This document shows positions 16,198 to 24,508 of a DNA stretch of 64,000 nucleotides, in pieces; position 1 is the first letter of the stretch, and each line of letters opens with the position of its first letter. The stretch comes from DASXMT01 sp963781305. Its GTDB lineage: Bacteria > Actinomycetota > Acidimicrobiia > Acidimicrobiales > RAAP-2. The stretch covers positions 682,001-746,000 of the forward strand of contig CAWAFL010000001.1 of assembly GCA_963781305.1 (NCBI GenBank), in the 5' to 3' direction. Under the pieces are notes generated by a model. It saw nothing but the letters and a program-made list of their open reading frames with translations, made no database searches and was not told the origin of the DNA. A program made the position numbers and the translations under genes.

Positions 16198-17070
16198 GTG
16201 AAGTTTGTCGCTGGCGTGGCCATGGTGGATCCGACGTTCTACGTCCCGATCGCCCAAGCAGCCGAAGCGGCCGGGTTCGACAGCGTCGCCGTCCCCGACA
16301 GCATCTTCTATCCGGCGGAGTCAGACGCCACCTACCCGTACAACGAGGATGGCACGCGTGAGTTCTTGGAGAACAAGCCGTTCATCGAACCGCTGATCGC
16401 CGTGGCCGCCATGGCCGCAGCCACCACCAGCATCCTCTTCCACACGTCGGTGCTCAAGCTGCCGATCCGTCATCCGGTGATCTTCACCAAAGAGCTCACG
16501 TCGGTGGCCGTGCTCTCGGGGAATCGGGTCCGCCTGGGCGTCGGATCGAGCCCGTGGCCCGAGGACTACGAGGCGGTGGGGTTGCCCTGGCGGGGCCGCG
16601 GTCAGCGGTTCGACGAGTGCATCGAGATCATCCGAGGCCTGTCGACCGGACGCTACTTCGACTTCGCCAGCGACAACTTTCGGATCCCGCCGATCCGGCT
16701 CAACCCCGTACCCACCGAGCCGGTTCCGATTCTGATCGGTGGCCACGGCCCGACCGGCCTGCGCCGAGCGGCCCGTCTCGGGGACGGATGGATCTCGGCC
16801 GGCTCCAGCACCGAGGACCTGATGGCGCGGCTCGCCCTCATTGATCGGTACCGACGTGAGTACGGCCGAGAGGACGTGCCCTTCGAGGTCCACGCCACCA
16901 CCGAGGACTCGTTCACGCCCGACGGCATTGCCCGGCTGGAGGAGCTGGGGGTCACCCACACCAACGGTGGGTTCGGGCGGTTCAATCCGTACGGCTCTGA
17001 GCCCGATCCCGAGTCGCTGCAGGAGAAGATCGACAACCTGAGACGCTTCGCCGAGACCTTCATCACCTGA
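16198..17070 (+). CDS. LLM-class flavin-dependent oxidoreductase (F420-type)
   Basis: 290 residues from GTG 16198. The first strand is KFVAGVAMVDPTFYVPIAQ, then VAVPDSIFYPAE, TSVLKLPIRHPVIFTKELTSV, GNRVRLGVGSSPWPEDYEAVG and ILIGGHGPTGLRRAARLGDGW. The last two are typical of the F420-dependent branch. The C-terminal part contains a D-G-I-A-R-L-E-E-L-G-V-T segment. Substrate unknown. It ends a plus-strand unit of SDR, thioesterase and LLM genes and converges with the SDR at 17103. Confidence 0.86.
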   Translation: MKFVAGVAMVDPTFYVPIAQAAEAAGFDSVAVPDSIFYPAESDATYPYNEDGTREFLENKPFIEPLIAVAAMAAATTSILFHTSVLKLPIRHPVIFTKELTSVAVLSGNRVRLGVGSSPWPEDYEAVGLPWRGRGQRFDECIEIIRGLSTGRYFDFASDNFRIPPIRLNPVPTEPVPILIGGHGPTGLRRAARLGDGWISAGSSTEDLMARLALIDRYRREYGREDVPFEVHATTEDSFTPDGIARLEELGVTHTNGGFGRFNPYGSEPDPESLQEKIDNLRRFAETFIT

Positions 17071-17102
17071 GAGGCCCAGCGTCCTCGATGGGGGGCCCGG
17101 CG

Positions 17103-17924
17103 TCAGTCGGGGATGGGGTGCGATCGACCGTGCTCATCGGTCAGCCCGTACTCGAGCGCCAGCTCGGCCACCCAGAACCGGCGGCCGGTCCGCTCCATCA
17201 CCCCATCGTCGCTGGCCAGGGCGACCACGGTGCGGCCGGAGTACCGCGGCGTCTCGAGCAGGTCGAGATCGCCGTAGGCCGCACTGCTGCCGGCCGACGA
17301 GGCGTCAATGTTCTCCGTCCGGGTCACGTTCGGCCAGATGGAGACGACGGCCACGGCTTCGTCGCGGAGCTCGTCGGCCATGTCCCGAGTCATCTTGTCG
17401 AGGGCGGCTTTGCCCACGCCGTAAGCCACGTTGTACCGGTACCGCTCGGCCGCTCGCCCCGAGACGTTGACGATCAACCCGCGTTGGGATCCGAGCAGCA
17501 GGGGGGCGGCATGGACAGCGGCGACGTAAGCCGAACGGGTCCCGACGTCGACCACCTCGCGCCACAGGTCGACGGGCAGCTCCCAGAACCGCCGTCCGAT
17601 GGAAGCGCCGAACTCGTGTGCGTTGAAGACGCTGTTGACCAGGACGTCGAGGGATCCGTGCTCGTCGCGAACGGCGCCGAACAACGCCGCGACGTCACCG
17701 TCGTCGGTGAAGTCGCACCGAGCCGGCGTAGCCGATCCTCCCGCCGCGGTGATCTCCGCTGCCGTCTCTTCGAGCGAACCGGGTTGGCCACCGGGTTGCG
17801 CTCGGAGCGTGCGCCCGCTGACCACCACGTGCGCGCCGGCCGTCCCAAGTTCGAGGGCGATCCCTTTGCCGATCCCCCGGCTGGCCCCGGCCACCACGGC
17901 CACTGTGCCCTCTAATGCTCCCAC
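17103..17924 (-). CDS. SDR family oxidoreductase (DHRS1-like)
   Basis: 273 residues when started at GTG 17924; the frame is open to 17987 but would then overlap the upstream SnoaL-like gene by 37 bases. The cofactor loop is VAGASRGIGKG (residues 11-21), with NSVFNAHEFG in place of NNAG, and Tyr168-x3-Lys172 (YGVGK). The NVFN-type segment and the sequence beginning WPNVTRTE after it resemble the DHRS1 group. An insert RAQPGGQPGSLEET is shared in style with the gene at 14378. It is downstream of a SnoaL-like gene on the same strand, 26 bp apart. Confidence 0.82.
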   Translation of the reverse strand: MGALEGTVAVVAGASRGIGKGIALELGTAGAHVVVSGRTLRAQPGGQPGSLEETAAEITAAGGSATPARCDFTDDGDVAALFGAVRDEHGSLDVLVNSVFNAHEFGASIGRRFWELPVDLWREVVDVGTRSAYVAAVHAAPLLLGSQRGLIVNVSGRAAERYRYNVAYGVGKAALDKMTRDMADELRDEAVAVVSIWPNVTRTENIDASSAGSSAAYGDLDLLETPRYSGRTVVALASDDGVMERTGRRFWVAELALEYGLTDEHGRSHPIPD

Positions 17925-17950
17925 CGTCGATCCCCGTCTTCCTGTTGCCG

Positions 17951-18379
17951 TCAGCCGAACGTAATGATCCGGTGCGCGAGCTTCCAACCCTCGGGCGTAC
18001 GTTGGAAACGATCGCGGTAGTGGCCGATACCGTTGACCTGAGGAGTGGTGGTGGTGTCCCCCACGAATAGGAAGTACGCCTCGCCGGTGGCCGCGTCGGC
18101 CCCCTCGAGGCGGACCGACTGTGTCGTGATCACGTGGCGGGTGTTCGTGCCCGGACCCTGGGTACCCGACGCTCGCCGTTGTCGGGCCGCGGCCAGGATG
18201 TCATCCCGACCGCACACTTCAGTGCCCGCAAGCTCCCAACTCGCGTCTTCGGTGTACTTGCCGATGTACTCGGAGAGGTCGTCCTCGGGCGCCATGTCGG
18301 CCATGTGCGCGAGGTCAGCGACCAGGTTCCTGATCTCGAGCTCGTCCGCTACCTGTTGCACCTGCGATGGCTCAGCCAA
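17951..18379 (-). CDS. SnoaL-like (nuclear transport factor 2) family protein
   Basis: About 142 residues with a TTG start at 18379 preceded by GGGGG. A GTG nine codons downstream inside QVQQ is an alternative, and longer frames run into a 28-bp repeat and an antisense gene. The fold is indicated by ELEIRNLVADLAHMAD, a helix pair, YTEDASWELAGTEVCGRDDI and the C-terminal GIGHYRDRFQRTPEGWKLAHR, which is the common ending of SnoaL-like domains. Enzymes of this shape act as isomerases, hydratases or cyclases; here the function is unknown. It is divergent from an acyl-CoA ligase gene (18536). Confidence 0.72.
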   Translation of the reverse strand: MAEPSQVQQVADELEIRNLVADLAHMADMAPEDDLSEYIGKYTEDASWELAGTEVCGRDDILAAARQRRASGTQGPGTNTRHVITTQSVRLEGADAATGEAYFLFVGDTTTTPQVNGIGHYRDRFQRTPEGWKLAHRIITFG

Positions 18380-18458
18380 CGTGATCGCCCCCGATTCGGT
18401 TCGCGTGCCCGTGCACCGCGAAGGACCCACCAACGTGGGATGGCACGGCGAGGTTATC

Positions 18459-18524
18459 GCCGGTGGATGCCGCTTGCCATAGGCATGCCGGTGGATGCCG
18501 CTTGCCATAGGCATGCCGGTGGAT
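18459..18524. repeat. 28-bp tandem repeat in a divergent promoter region
   Basis: Two identical 28-bp units (18459-18486 and 18487-18514) beginning GCCGGTGGATGCCGCTTGCC and ending ATAGGCAT, then a 10-bp partial third copy (18515-18524). The repeat ends 11 bp before the GTG of the ligase gene, so copy number would change the spacing between promoter and start. Each unit contains GGCAT/ATGCC half-sites. Confidence 0.9.
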
Positions 18525-18535
18525 AGAGTCACGCC

Positions 18536-20092
18536 GTGCTGCTTCATCAACTGATCGACTCGGTCGCTGCGTCGGACCCCGACCGGACCGCAGTGTGCTT
18601 TGAGGACGAGGTGATCTCCTTCGCAGAGCTGTCCGCCCGCAGCGAGGGGGCGGCCCTCGCCGTTGCCGGTATCACCGAGCCGGGCGATCGGGTGGCCGTC
18701 ATCGGCGAGAACCATCCCGGCTGGGTCGAGTGCTACTACGGCGTACCTCGGGCCGGTCGGATCCTGGTGTTCCTCAACCATCGGCTGGCCCCGGCCGAGC
18801 TGGCATCGATCGTCCATCGATCGGGAGCAACGCTCCTCATCGGCCCCCGGACCGAACTCGACCGTGTCCGACCACTGGCCGGGCAATTCCCCGACGTGCG
18901 GACCACGCTCGACTTGGACCAGTGGACGTCGATGAGGCAGGCGGGTCGAGCCGGACAATCGGGCGTACCCGTTGAGCCTGAGGTGGCGGGGAGCCAGCCG
19001 GCATGGTTGATCTATACCAGCGGCACCACTGGATCACCCAAAGGGGCGACGCTTACCCACGACAACTTCTCTGCCGCCATCGCCGCCAGCGAGCATGGGC
19101 GACCGGTATCGGTCGACGACGTGTTCTTGTACACCTTCCCCTTGTGCCACGTGTCCGGCTACAACGTCCTCCGCCTCCACGCTGCCGGCCGACCGGTGGT
19201 CGTGATGAGGCGGTTCGAGGCGGCCGAGTTCGTGGACAGCGTCCATCGCCACCTGGTGACCTCGGTGACCATGACCGCCACCATGGTGTCGAGCCTGCTC
19301 GACCACCTGGATGATCACCCTGAGGATCGGAGCCGGCTCGGCTCGCTGCGGCAGGTCGCCTACGGGGCGGCGCCCATGCCACCCAGCCTGTTGCGCCGGG
19401 CCATCCAGGCCTTGGGCGTCGATTTCACCCAGGGCTACGGGATGACCGAGCTCTCGGGCAACGCCACCTTCTTGGGTCCCGATGCGCACCGCCGCGCCCT
19501 GGCCGGAGCCGAGCACCTGTTGGCCGCGGCCGGTCGACCCGCTCCGAACGTCGAGGTTCGGGTCGTTGATGACGCCATGGCCGATGTGCCCACCGGGGAC
19601 AGCGGCGAGATCGTTGTGCGCGGGGCCCAGGTCATGGCCGGGTACTGGATGGACGAGGACGCCACCCGACGGGCGTTCAGCGACAGCTGGTTCCACACCG
19701 GCGATGTCGGCAGGTTCGACGCCGAGGGCTGGCTCTACGTCGTCGATCGCAAGAAGGACGTCATCGTCACCGGCGCGGAGAACGTCTCGTCGCGCGAGGT
19801 GGAGGACGCCATCCTCGCCGTCTGCCCGGAGATCAAAGAGACCGCTGTGGTCGGGGTGCCCGACCCCCACTGGGGCGAGAACGTCTGCGCCGTCATCGTG
19901 CTGCGACCGCACTCGACCATCGACGCAGGAGTCCTGAACGACCGTGTTCGCAAACGCCTGGCCGGCTTCAAGGTCCCCCGCCACGTGGTGGCCGTGGCTG
20001 AGCTCCCCCGCACCCCCACCGGCAAGGTGCTGAAGCAACAGCTGCGTGCGTGGCTGGCCGAGCACCCCGAACAGATCGGTTCCCGTCGCTGA
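18536..20092 (+). CDS. Acyl-CoA synthetase (AMP-forming ligase)
   Basis: 518 residues from GTG 18536. The adenylate-forming family motifs are all present: P-loop-like YTSGTTGSPKGATLTH (about residue 161), the middle YGMTELSG, GEIVVRGAQVMAGYW, then the hinge WFHTGDVGRFDAEGWLYVVDRKKDVI and the C-terminal catalytic Lys in PTGKVLK. It activates a carboxylic acid to the acyl-AMP and then acyl-CoA in the cytoplasm. Chain length or aromatic preference cannot be read. It is followed 106 bp later by an amidohydrolase gene, but a hairpin and a separate promoter-like sequence in between suggest independent control. Confidence 0.92.
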   Translation: MLLHQLIDSVAASDPDRTAVCFEDEVISFAELSARSEGAALAVAGITEPGDRVAVIGENHPGWVECYYGVPRAGRILVFLNHRLAPAELASIVHRSGATLLIGPRTELDRVRPLAGQFPDVRTTLDLDQWTSMRQAGRAGQSGVPVEPEVAGSQPAWLIYTSGTTGSPKGATLTHDNFSAAIAASEHGRPVSVDDVFLYTFPLCHVSGYNVLRLHAAGRPVVVMRRFEAAEFVDSVHRHLVTSVTMTATMVSSLLDHLDDHPEDRSRLGSLRQVAYGAAPMPPSLLRRAIQALGVDFTQGYGMTELSGNATFLGPDAHRRALAGAEHLLAAAGRPAPNVEVRVVDDAMADVPTGDSGEIVVRGAQVMAGYWMDEDATRRAFSDSWFHTGDVGRFDAEGWLYVVDRKKDVIVTGAENVSSREVEDAILAVCPEIKETAVVGVPDPHWGENVCAVIVLRPHSTIDAGVLNDRVRKRLAGFKVPRHVVAVAELPRTPTGKVLKQQLRAWLAEHPEQIGSRR

Positions 20093-20110
20093 TCGAAAGG
20101 GCAGCGTCTG

Positions 20111-20126
20111 GCGCCACCAGTGGCGC
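20111..20126. terminator. Perfect 7-bp-arm hairpin after acyl-CoA synthetase gene
   Basis: GCGCCAC-CA-GTGGCGC, 18 bases after the stop at 20092. The very short loop makes it also a good operator palindrome. No T-run follows. Confidence 0.35.
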
Positions 20127-20142
20127 TCGCGCTGTCCAGGTG

Positions 20143-20169
20143 TACAATACAAGTCACCAAACGATTGGT
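20143..20169 (+). promoter_or_regulatory. -10-like TACAAT with ACCAA-N4-TTGGT palindrome
   Basis: TACAAT at 20143-20148 resembles a -10 box. Seven bases later ACCAAACGATTGGT (20156-20169) is an inverted repeat with 5-bp arms, 29 bp before the ATG of the amidohydrolase at 20199. A repressor bound there would block transcription start. No clear -35 hexamer was found. Confidence 0.45.
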
Positions 20170-20198
20170 AGAAAGTAGCTGAGCACAAGGGGTCCTCA

Positions 20199-21407
20199 AT
20201 GTCTTCCGTTTCACCCTTCGACTTTCCCGTCTTTGACGCCGACAACCATCTCTACGAGACGACCGACGCCCTGACCAAGTACCTGCCCCCCGAGTACAAA
20301 GGGGCCATCGACTACGTCGACATCCACGGCCGGACCAAGATCATGGTGCGGGGCCAGATCAGCGACTACATCCCCAACCCCACCTTCGAGCGGGTGGGGC
20401 GGCCCGGGGCCCAAGAGGAGTACTTCAAGCAGGGGAACCCCGAGGGGAAGACCTACCGGGAGATCATCGGGCGGGGCATCGACTGCCCGCCGGCCTTCCG
20501 GGAGGCGAGCGCCCGACTAGAGCTGCTCGACGAGCAGGGCATCGACTTCGCCATCATGTTGCCCACCTTGGCCAGCCTGATCGAAGAGCGCATGCGCGAC
20601 GACCCCGACCTGTGCGCTGCGGCCATCCACGCCTTGAACACCTGGATGCTCGAGGCCTGGCCCTATGCCTACAAGGACCGGGTCTTCTCCACCCCCATCA
20701 TCACCCCCGGGGTGCTGGACAAGGCCATGGAGGAGCTCGACTTCCTGATCGAGCACGATGCCCGGGTCATCCTCATGCGCCCCGCTCCGGCCTGGGGCTA
20801 CCAGGGACCACGGTCCTTCGCCTTGGAGGAGTTCGACCGCTACTGGTCCAAGGTGGAAGAGGCGGGCCTGCTCGTCGTCTTCCACGCCTCGGACACCGGC
20901 TATGTCCGCTACACGAACGAGTGGGAGGGGTCCCAGACCGAGACCCAGGCCTTCGCCGAGCCCCAGCGGTTCTCGGCCACCGTCCGCAACACCCACCGCG
21001 ACATCCAAGACGCCGTCACCTCGATGATCACCCACGGGGCCCTGTGGCGCCATCCCAAGCTGCGCATCGCCCTGATCGAGAACGGGGCGGGCTGGGTCCC
21101 CTCCCTCTTGGAGCACCTGGACCACACCTGGAAGACCATGCCCCAGGCCTACCAGGAGAAGCCCTCTGACACCTTCAAGCGCCACTTCTGGATGCACCCG
21201 TTCCACGAGGAGGACCCGAGGACGCTGGTCGAGCTGCTCGGGGCCGACCACATCATCTTCGGGTCGGACTACCCCCACGTCGAGGGCCTGGCCAACCCGG
21301 TCTCCTACATCGACGAGCTGTCCGGCCTGCCCGAAGAGGACATCAGGAAGATCATGGGCGGCAACATGATGGGCCTGCTCGGAGCCAAGGTCCCGGCACC
21401 GGCCTGA
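20199..21407 (+). CDS. Amidohydrolase family protein with DxDNH motif
   Basis: 402 residues. The N-terminal metal motif is FDADNHLYET rather than the usual D-x-H-x-H, and later ligand candidates are the His of VVFHASDTG and the Asp of IFGSDYPHVEG. This matches the amidohydrolase-2 (decarboxylase/hydrolase, TIM barrel) group common in actinobacteria. A paralogue at 59596 has the same architecture (DGDNHYYE, VVVHAGDSG, IFGSDWPHIEA). The usual reactions are hydrolysis or non-oxidative decarboxylation of cyclic or aromatic acids; the substrate is unknown. It is followed 87 bp later by an LLM gene and preceded by a promoter with a palindrome. Confidence 0.88.
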   Translation: MSSVSPFDFPVFDADNHLYETTDALTKYLPPEYKGAIDYVDIHGRTKIMVRGQISDYIPNPTFERVGRPGAQEEYFKQGNPEGKTYREIIGRGIDCPPAFREASARLELLDEQGIDFAIMLPTLASLIEERMRDDPDLCAAAIHALNTWMLEAWPYAYKDRVFSTPIITPGVLDKAMEELDFLIEHDARVILMRPAPAWGYQGPRSFALEEFDRYWSKVEEAGLLVVFHASDTGYVRYTNEWEGSQTETQAFAEPQRFSATVRNTHRDIQDAVTSMITHGALWRHPKLRIALIENGAGWVPSLLEHLDHTWKTMPQAYQEKPSDTFKRHFWMHPFHEEDPRTLVELLGADHIIFGSDYPHVEGLANPVSYIDELSGLPEEDIRKIMGGNMMGLLGAKVPAPA

Positions 21408-21494
21408 CCGGGCCGTTGGCCGGCACTGAACCAGGCGGACTGAACCAGCATCACACGACGACACCCGTCGTCGGCGATCGAACCGGAGGATGAC

Positions 21495-22652
21495 ATGCAG
21501 GTCGGAGTAATGGTCACCAGCTACAACCACGGCGACTGGGATCGGCTGATGGCCGGGGACTACTCCCACGGCCCCGCTATTCCCGACGCCCAGAAGCTGG
21601 ACGAGACCCTGCACATGGGCGAGCTCGTCGAGCCGCTGGGATTCGACTCCATCTGGACGACCGAGCACTACGGATCGGCCTATTCCATGCAGCCCAATCC
21701 CATGCAGTGGCTGGCCTACTGGGCGGGACGCACCGAAAGGGTCGACCTGGGGAGCGCCGTGGTCGTGGCCCCCTGGTGGAACCCGGTCCGGCTGGCCCAT
21801 GAGCTGGCCATGCTCGACATCCTGTTGAAGGGGCGCAAGCTTCATCTCGGCCTCGGCCGCGGGGTCAGCGAGCACGAGTACCTCTCCCTCGGCATCCCCC
21901 GGGAACGGTCTCGGGACTACTTCTACGAAGTCCTCGACGTGCTCCGGCTGGCCGACAGCGAGGAGCGGTTCAGCTACGACGGCGAGATCTTCAAGATCCC
22001 GCCCACCAGCATCCGGCCCCAGCCCCGGCACAAGGGCCACCTGCTCGAGGGGGCCCGGGCCGCCTTCACCACCAAGAAGTCAGCCGAGCTGGCCGCCGAG
22101 GCCGGCTTGGGCCAGCTGTTCGTGGCCGGCGAGCCACTCGACGACATGACCGTGCAAGTGGGTCAGTTCAACGCCATCCGGGCCGAGAAGGGCCTGCCAC
22201 CCGACCAGCCCACCGCCTTGTTGTGGATGTACTGCGCCGAGACCGAAGAGGAGATCGAGGAGGGCTACGGCTACTTCGAGTCACAGCTCCTCGACGCCAA
22301 GAACCACTACTTCGACTGGAACTCGACCGGCTTCGAAGGCGTTCCCGGCTACGAGGAGTACGCGGCCAAGAGCTCCAACAACGTCGACTTCGGGGCAGCC
22401 AACGTGTGGGACCAGCGCAACACACAGCCCATCGGCACACCCGCCCAGGTCATCGAGAAGATCAAGCAGATCCAAGAGGCGGTCAGCCTCGAGTACCTGG
22501 TCATCCACGTCTTCTACGGGGCCATGCCGCGAGAGAAGGCGGAGAAGAGCCTCCGCTTGTTCGCCAAGGAAGTGCTGCCCGCCATCCACGCCATGGACAC
22601 CCCCCTCCACGCCTCGTCGCTGGGCGTACCGGCCGGGACGGCTGCTTCCTGA
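21495..22652 (+). CDS. LLM-class flavin-dependent oxidoreductase
   Basis: 385 residues from ATG 21495 with GGAGGATG close upstream. The first strand is MQVGVMVTSYNHGDWD, then WTTEHYGSAYSMQPNPMQ, LGSAVVVAPWWNPVRLAHE, GRKLHLGLGRGVSEHEY and a long C-terminal extension with EYLVIHVFYGAMPREKAE. It probably forms a unit with the amidohydrolase at 20199. A strong hairpin at 22661-22680 ends it. Substrate and cofactor unknown. Confidence 0.87.
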   Translation: MQVGVMVTSYNHGDWDRLMAGDYSHGPAIPDAQKLDETLHMGELVEPLGFDSIWTTEHYGSAYSMQPNPMQWLAYWAGRTERVDLGSAVVVAPWWNPVRLAHELAMLDILLKGRKLHLGLGRGVSEHEYLSLGIPRERSRDYFYEVLDVLRLADSEERFSYDGEIFKIPPTSIRPQPRHKGHLLEGARAAFTTKKSAELAAEAGLGQLFVAGEPLDDMTVQVGQFNAIRAEKGLPPDQPTALLWMYCAETEEEIEEGYGYFESQLLDAKNHYFDWNSTGFEGVPGYEEYAAKSSNNVDFGAANVWDQRNTQPIGTPAQVIEKIKQIQEAVSLEYLVIHVFYGAMPREKAEKSLRLFAKEVLPAIHAMDTPLHASSLGVPAGTAAS

Positions 22653-22660
22653 GTGGCTCG

Positions 22661-22680
22661 GCCCCCTACCCCTAGGGGGC
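22661..22680. terminator. Convergent terminator hairpin
   Basis: GCCCCCTA-CCCC-TAGGGGGC: perfect 8-bp stem with a 4-base loop, followed by TTCGGGTTTG. It lies between the convergent LLM (ends 22652) and IclR (ends 22672) genes, and the IclR stop codon is inside the right arm. Confidence 0.6.
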
Positions 22681-23637
22681 TTCGGGTTTGTGGCCGCCGA
22701 TGGCCACCGTCACTGAGTCGGTCGCCGACACCAGCCGCTCACCCAGCTTCTCGATCTCGGCGGCGCCGGCCGGCTCCACGAAGCCTTTCAGCGTGATGGC
22801 CAGCACTACCTCGCCCGAGCGGTCGAACACGGGAGCGGCGATGCTCGAGAGCTCGTAGAGAGCTGAGGGAGCGAGCCGGGTCACCATGTAGCCCTCACTG
22901 TTCCGGACCTGATCGATGAACCCGTCGAGCGTGCTGGAGAGGTCACCCTCGGCAGACAGCGCGTCGATGGAGCCGAGTATTTCACGGACCTGGTTCAGGT
23001 CATCGCTGGCAATGGCGCTCACCGAGTAGCCGCGGGATCGCACGGCGGACAAGGCATCGAGGTAGCGCTGTCGCCGATCGGGCGCCCACACGTCATGGGC
23101 GGCGCTCAGCCATTCGTTGATGCGGGTCGGACCCCACCACGCCACGAAGATGGCGCCGATGGGAGGGGCCAAGGGGATGCGCTGCGAGAGATAGAGCACC
23201 CGAAGGTCGTTTCGCTCGAGCTCGGCGGCACTGCTCTTCCCGACGACCACGATGGCGTGGTCCAAGACGGTGGTGAGGATGACGTCGAGGTCCAGCTCCT
23301 CGGCGATGAGCTTGATCTCCCGCCTCCCGATGGCCACGGCCCGGTTCCGATGCGAGGCCGCTTCACCCAGGGGAATGACGGCCGGACCCAGGCTGTACTC
23401 CCGCTCGGCGTTCCGATTCACCAAGCCCCCCTCGACCAGGGTGGCCAGAATGGTATGACCGGTCGCCTTGGCCATGTCCAGACGGCGGGCGAGCTCCGAG
23501 AGGGTGAAGGTGTCCGATTCATGCTCGGCCAGAAAATTCAGGACCGACACGGCACGGGCTACGGCGGGACTGGTCCTATTGATGTGAGTCTCCTCTCGTT
23601 GGGATCTCCCCTTGCGTCGGCGACCATGCCTTGTCAC
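22672..23637 (-). CDS. IclR family transcriptional regulator
   Basis: Up to 321 residues. The winged helix-turn-helix is SPAVARAVSVLNFLAEHES through SELARRLDMAKATGHTIL and LVEGGLVNR, and the effector domain follows with LGPAVIPLGEAA and a C-terminal ALYELSSIAAPVFDRSGEVVLAITL. The start is uncertain: GTG 23637 overlaps the upstream SDR by 62 bases and has a weak site, while a strong GAGAGGAG lies at the codons just before the helix-turn-helix, where the next in-frame codon at normal spacing is ATC. It is third in a minus-strand unit of LLM, SDR and IclR genes. IclR proteins bind palindromes like the GTTC-N8-GAAC elements upstream of this unit and of the 26579 gene, so it is the likely regulator. 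Confidence 0.85.
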   Translation of the reverse strand: MTRHGRRRKGRSQREETHINRTSPAVARAVSVLNFLAEHESDTFTLSELARRLDMAKATGHTILATLVEGGLVNRNAEREYSLGPAVIPLGEAASHRNRAVAIGRREIKLIAEELDLDVILTTVLDHAIVVVGKSSAAELERNDLRVLYLSQRIPLAPPIGAIFVAWWGPTRINEWLSAAHDVWAPDRRQRYLDALSAVRSRGYSVSAIASDDLNQVREILGSIDALSAEGDLSSTLDGFIDQVRNSEGYMVTRLAPSALYELSSIAAPVFDRSGEVVLAITLKGFVEPAGAAEIEKLGERLVSATDSVTVAIGGHKPEAP

Positions 23638-24454
23638 CCAAGGCCTTCCCCACCGCCACCGGAGGAGCCGTGTGCCCGAGCGGTGACTTGGTCAAAAGGC
23701 CGCCGTCGACCACCAGGGTCTGACCCGTCACGTAGTGGGCCAGGTCCGAGGCCAGAAACAGGACGGTCGAGGCGATGTCCCGCGTCCGTCCCATCGAATC
23801 GAGCGATCCGTTGGCCATGTCCTCTGCGGCGACCCCCCGAGAGGAGACGGCGCGCGGGGTGGCGATGACCCCGGGGGCGACCGCATTGACCCGGATGTCC
23901 GTGGGCCGAAGCTCGATGGCCGCGCTGCGCACCAACGACATCAGCCCGGCTTTCGCCGCTCCGTACGCGGCGTGGAACGGTGCACTCGAGATTCCGCTGA
24001 TGGAGGCCACGAACACCATGGTGCCACGGCCGTTGGCCGACATGGCTCGACCGGCGTACTTCACCACGTGGAAGGCGTGGCGGACGACCATGTCGTGACA
24101 CCAGTCCCAGTCGTCTTCGGGCATGTCGACGAGGGCGGCCCACCTGGCCACTCCGATGATGTCGACCACGCCGTCCAGAGCGCCGAGCTGGCCCACGGTC
24201 TCATCCACCACCCGTTCGACCTCGCTCGCCTTCCGAGCATCGGCCACGCACGCCGTGCCGCCGACTTCGGCGGCGATCTCACCGGCCAGGCGCTCGTCGA
24301 GGTCGACGCAGACCACGTAGGCCCCTTGACTGGCCAGCGCATGAGCGGCCTGCCTGCCGATACCCTGTCCCGCTCCGAGCACGACGAAGGTTCGCCCGTC
24401 CAGGCGCAACATGGCTCCGTAGTCGGGCACCGGGGAACCGTCGGCCGAGGTCAC
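23576..24454 (-). CDS. SDR family oxidoreductase
   Basis: 292 residues from GTG 24454. The cofactor loop is LGAGQGIGRQ (residues 26-35), Asp51 of VCVDLDE suggests NAD preference, and Tyr164-x3-Lys168 is YGAAK. NNAG is replaced by DIIGVARW. The C-terminus carries a 35-residue extension after VDGGLLT. The gene lies between the LLM gene (24509-25630, 54 bp upstream) and the IclR gene, whose 5' end it may overlap. Likely oxidises or reduces a hydroxyl/keto group in the same pathway as the LLM enzyme. Confidence 0.85.
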   Translation of the reverse strand: MTSADGSPVPDYGAMLRLDGRTFVVLGAGQGIGRQAAHALASQGAYVVCVDLDERLAGEIAAEVGGTACVADARKASEVERVVDETVGQLGALDGVVDIIGVARWAALVDMPEDDWDWCHDMVVRHAFHVVKYAGRAMSANGRGTMVFVASISGISSAPFHAAYGAAKAGLMSLVRSAAIELRPTDIRVNAVAPGVIATPRAVSSRGVAAEDMANGSLDSMGRTRDIASTVLFLASDLAHYVTGQTLVVDGGLLTKSPLGHTAPPVAVGKALGDKAWSPTQGEIPTRGDSHQ

Positions 24455-24508
24455 GCCGGGGTCCCGCTGAGCCGGGGTCCGGGCACGGCGGCCGATACGC
24501 GTTGGCCC

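Noticed and set aside
20517..22040. Minus-strand open frame of 507 codons
   Set aside because: Antisense to the amidohydrolase and LLM genes, both of which have full family motifs.
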